This document shows, in pieces, positions 63,395 through 64,000 of a DNA stretch of 64,000 bases. This DNA comes from Dethiosulfovibrio russensis. GTDB lineage: Bacteria; Synergistota; Synergistia; Synergistales; Dethiosulfovibrionaceae. Numbering within the stretch: position 1 is the stretch's first letter; the number at the start of each line of letters is the position of its first letter. Where the stretch lies: contig NZ_JAKGUG010000003.1 of NCBI RefSeq assembly GCF_021568855.1, forward strand, positions 1-64,000, read 5' to 3'. The notes below the pieces were generated by a model. It was given only the letters and a program-made list of their open reading frames with translations, was not told the origin of the DNA and ran no database searches. A program made the translations under genes and the position numbers.

Positions 63395-63569
63395 TACGCT
63401 CGACCTCCTATGGATATTCTGTATGCAGCTGTTGCTCTAGGCTTGAAGCCTTCGGTCTGTTATCATCGATTGATCGAAAGGTCTTTCCATAACTGCAAAG
63501 AAATTATATCATTACTATTAACCTATTTCACCCCTGCGGGGGAATTCGTATCGGGTGGTGACGGTCCTA

Positions 63570-64000
63570 ATGGCGGACAGAGATATACAGGGACTTCTTC
63601 GTGGAATTCCCGCGATGGAGAAGGTTTTGAACGACGAGAGAACCTCTAGGTATCTCGAATATCTGGATAGAGAGGGACTGAAGGAGCTGTGTTCCTCCAT
63701 ATTGAACGATATGAGAGTCGAGATCCTGTCCGGAAAGAGAAAGCAATTTAAAGACGAGGATCTGTTTTCTTTATTGGATGACAGGGTCGAATCCATGTCC
63801 GCACCCAGCCTGAGATCGGTGGTGAACGGTACCGGAGTAGTGGTCCATACGAACCTTGGAAGGTCCTGCCTGTCGCCGGAGGCTGTAAGTGCGGTTTCCG
63901 AGGTCGCAGGTAGGTATAACACGCTGGAGTACGACCTGGAGGCGGGGGAAAGAGGTCAGAGGAACAGTCACGTGGAGTGGCTCCTCTGCAAGCTTACCGG
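63570..64000 (+). CDS. selA: L-seryl-tRNA(Sec) selenium transferase, N-terminal part (cut by window edge)
   Basis: SelA turns seryl-tRNA(Sec) into selenocysteyl-tRNA(Sec). The visible 143 residues hold the N-terminal domain (LLRGIPAMEKVLNDERTSRY) and the start of the PLP fold (VVNGTGVVVHTNLGRSCLS, YNTLEYDLEAGERGQRN). ATG 63570 is used, eight bases after GGGTGGTGA; GTG codons at 63555 and 63558 lie in that site. Hairpin CACCCCTGCGGGGG lies just upstream. The PLP lysine is beyond the edge. Together with yedF it shows a selenocysteine-using organism. Confidence 0.96.
   Translation, partial: MADRDIQGLLRGIPAMEKVLNDERTSRYLEYLDREGLKELCSSILNDMRVEILSGKRKQFKDEDLFSLLDDRVESMSAPSLRSVVNGTGVVVHTNLGRSCLSPEAVSAVSEVAGRYNTLEYDLEAGERGQRNSHVEWLLCKLT

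Overview
The window looks like a chromosomal segment of a Gram-negative anaerobe of the phylum Synergistota (a Dethiosulfovibrio-like genome is my best guess, from gene content and not from a database match). Pointers are a Synerg-CTERM-like C-terminal tail on a large repeat surface protein, selenium genes (yedF, selA), nickel-maturation genes hypAB, a B12 riboswitch with a secreted CbiK chelatase, a Fe-S aldo/keto reductase and the absence of obvious respiratory genes. Base composition is moderate, genes are tightly packed, and many neighbours overlap by 1 or 4 bases.

Layout. 1-1.6 kb is the edge of a prophage or island that extends left out of the window: a holin-like C-terminus, a P4-type integrase, repeats that look like integrase arm sites, and the 3' end of tRNA-Ser(CGA). 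1.7-7.3 kb holds tadA, a PQQ-propeller protein, four uncharacterised membrane or exported proteins and a receiver-GGDEF protein. 7.3-9.5 kb holds tRNA-Ser(GGA) and hflK-hflC. 9.5-14.3 kb is a cobalamin locus: riboswitch, secreted cbiK, a FecCD-type ABC transporter and a Gate-domain membrane protein. 14.3-17.9 kb holds SRP RNA, a CsoR-family repressor (divergent), and rpsB-tsf-pyrH-frr.

17.9-25.1 kb holds adenine deaminase with a purine permease, a hydroxyacid dehydrogenase, a small exported protein, mntP, an aminotransferase and hpf. 25.2-33.0 kb is a tight run: hypA, hypB, a UvrD-like helicase, a coaE-cutA fusion, a DHH-CBS-nucleotidyltransferase, an M50 protease and surE. 33.2-36.0 kb is a threonine operon (thrC, thrB, a free-standing double ACT protein) behind a T-box leader with an ACC specifier. 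A class IV aminotransferase, a PAS-GGDEF-EAL protein and an aldo/keto reductase follow.

39.6-43.2 kb is an accessory patch, visibly richer in A+T: an 811-residue exported protein with four 95-residue repeats, then a hicAB toxin-antitoxin pair. 43.2-53.3 kb is one purine operon on the minus strand (purC-S-Q-L-F-M-N-H-D-E) behind a clear promoter; purK and purB are not in it. 53.5-59.3 kb holds lepA, hemW, a YgiQ-type radical SAM gene and murB. 59.4-61.8 kb is a polar amino acid ABC transporter with a binding protein-permease fusion, followed by speD. The window ends with divergent yedF and selA (cut by the edge).

Most of the window is housekeeping. The points most worth a second look are the repeat protein with its nested duplication, the diverged hicA with a hairpin over its start, the CoaE-CutA fusion, the free ACT-ACT protein, the CsoR-family repressor with a C-Y-C site, the pair of exported proteins sharing a DGY/GNW motif, and the riboswitch-led cbiK locus.
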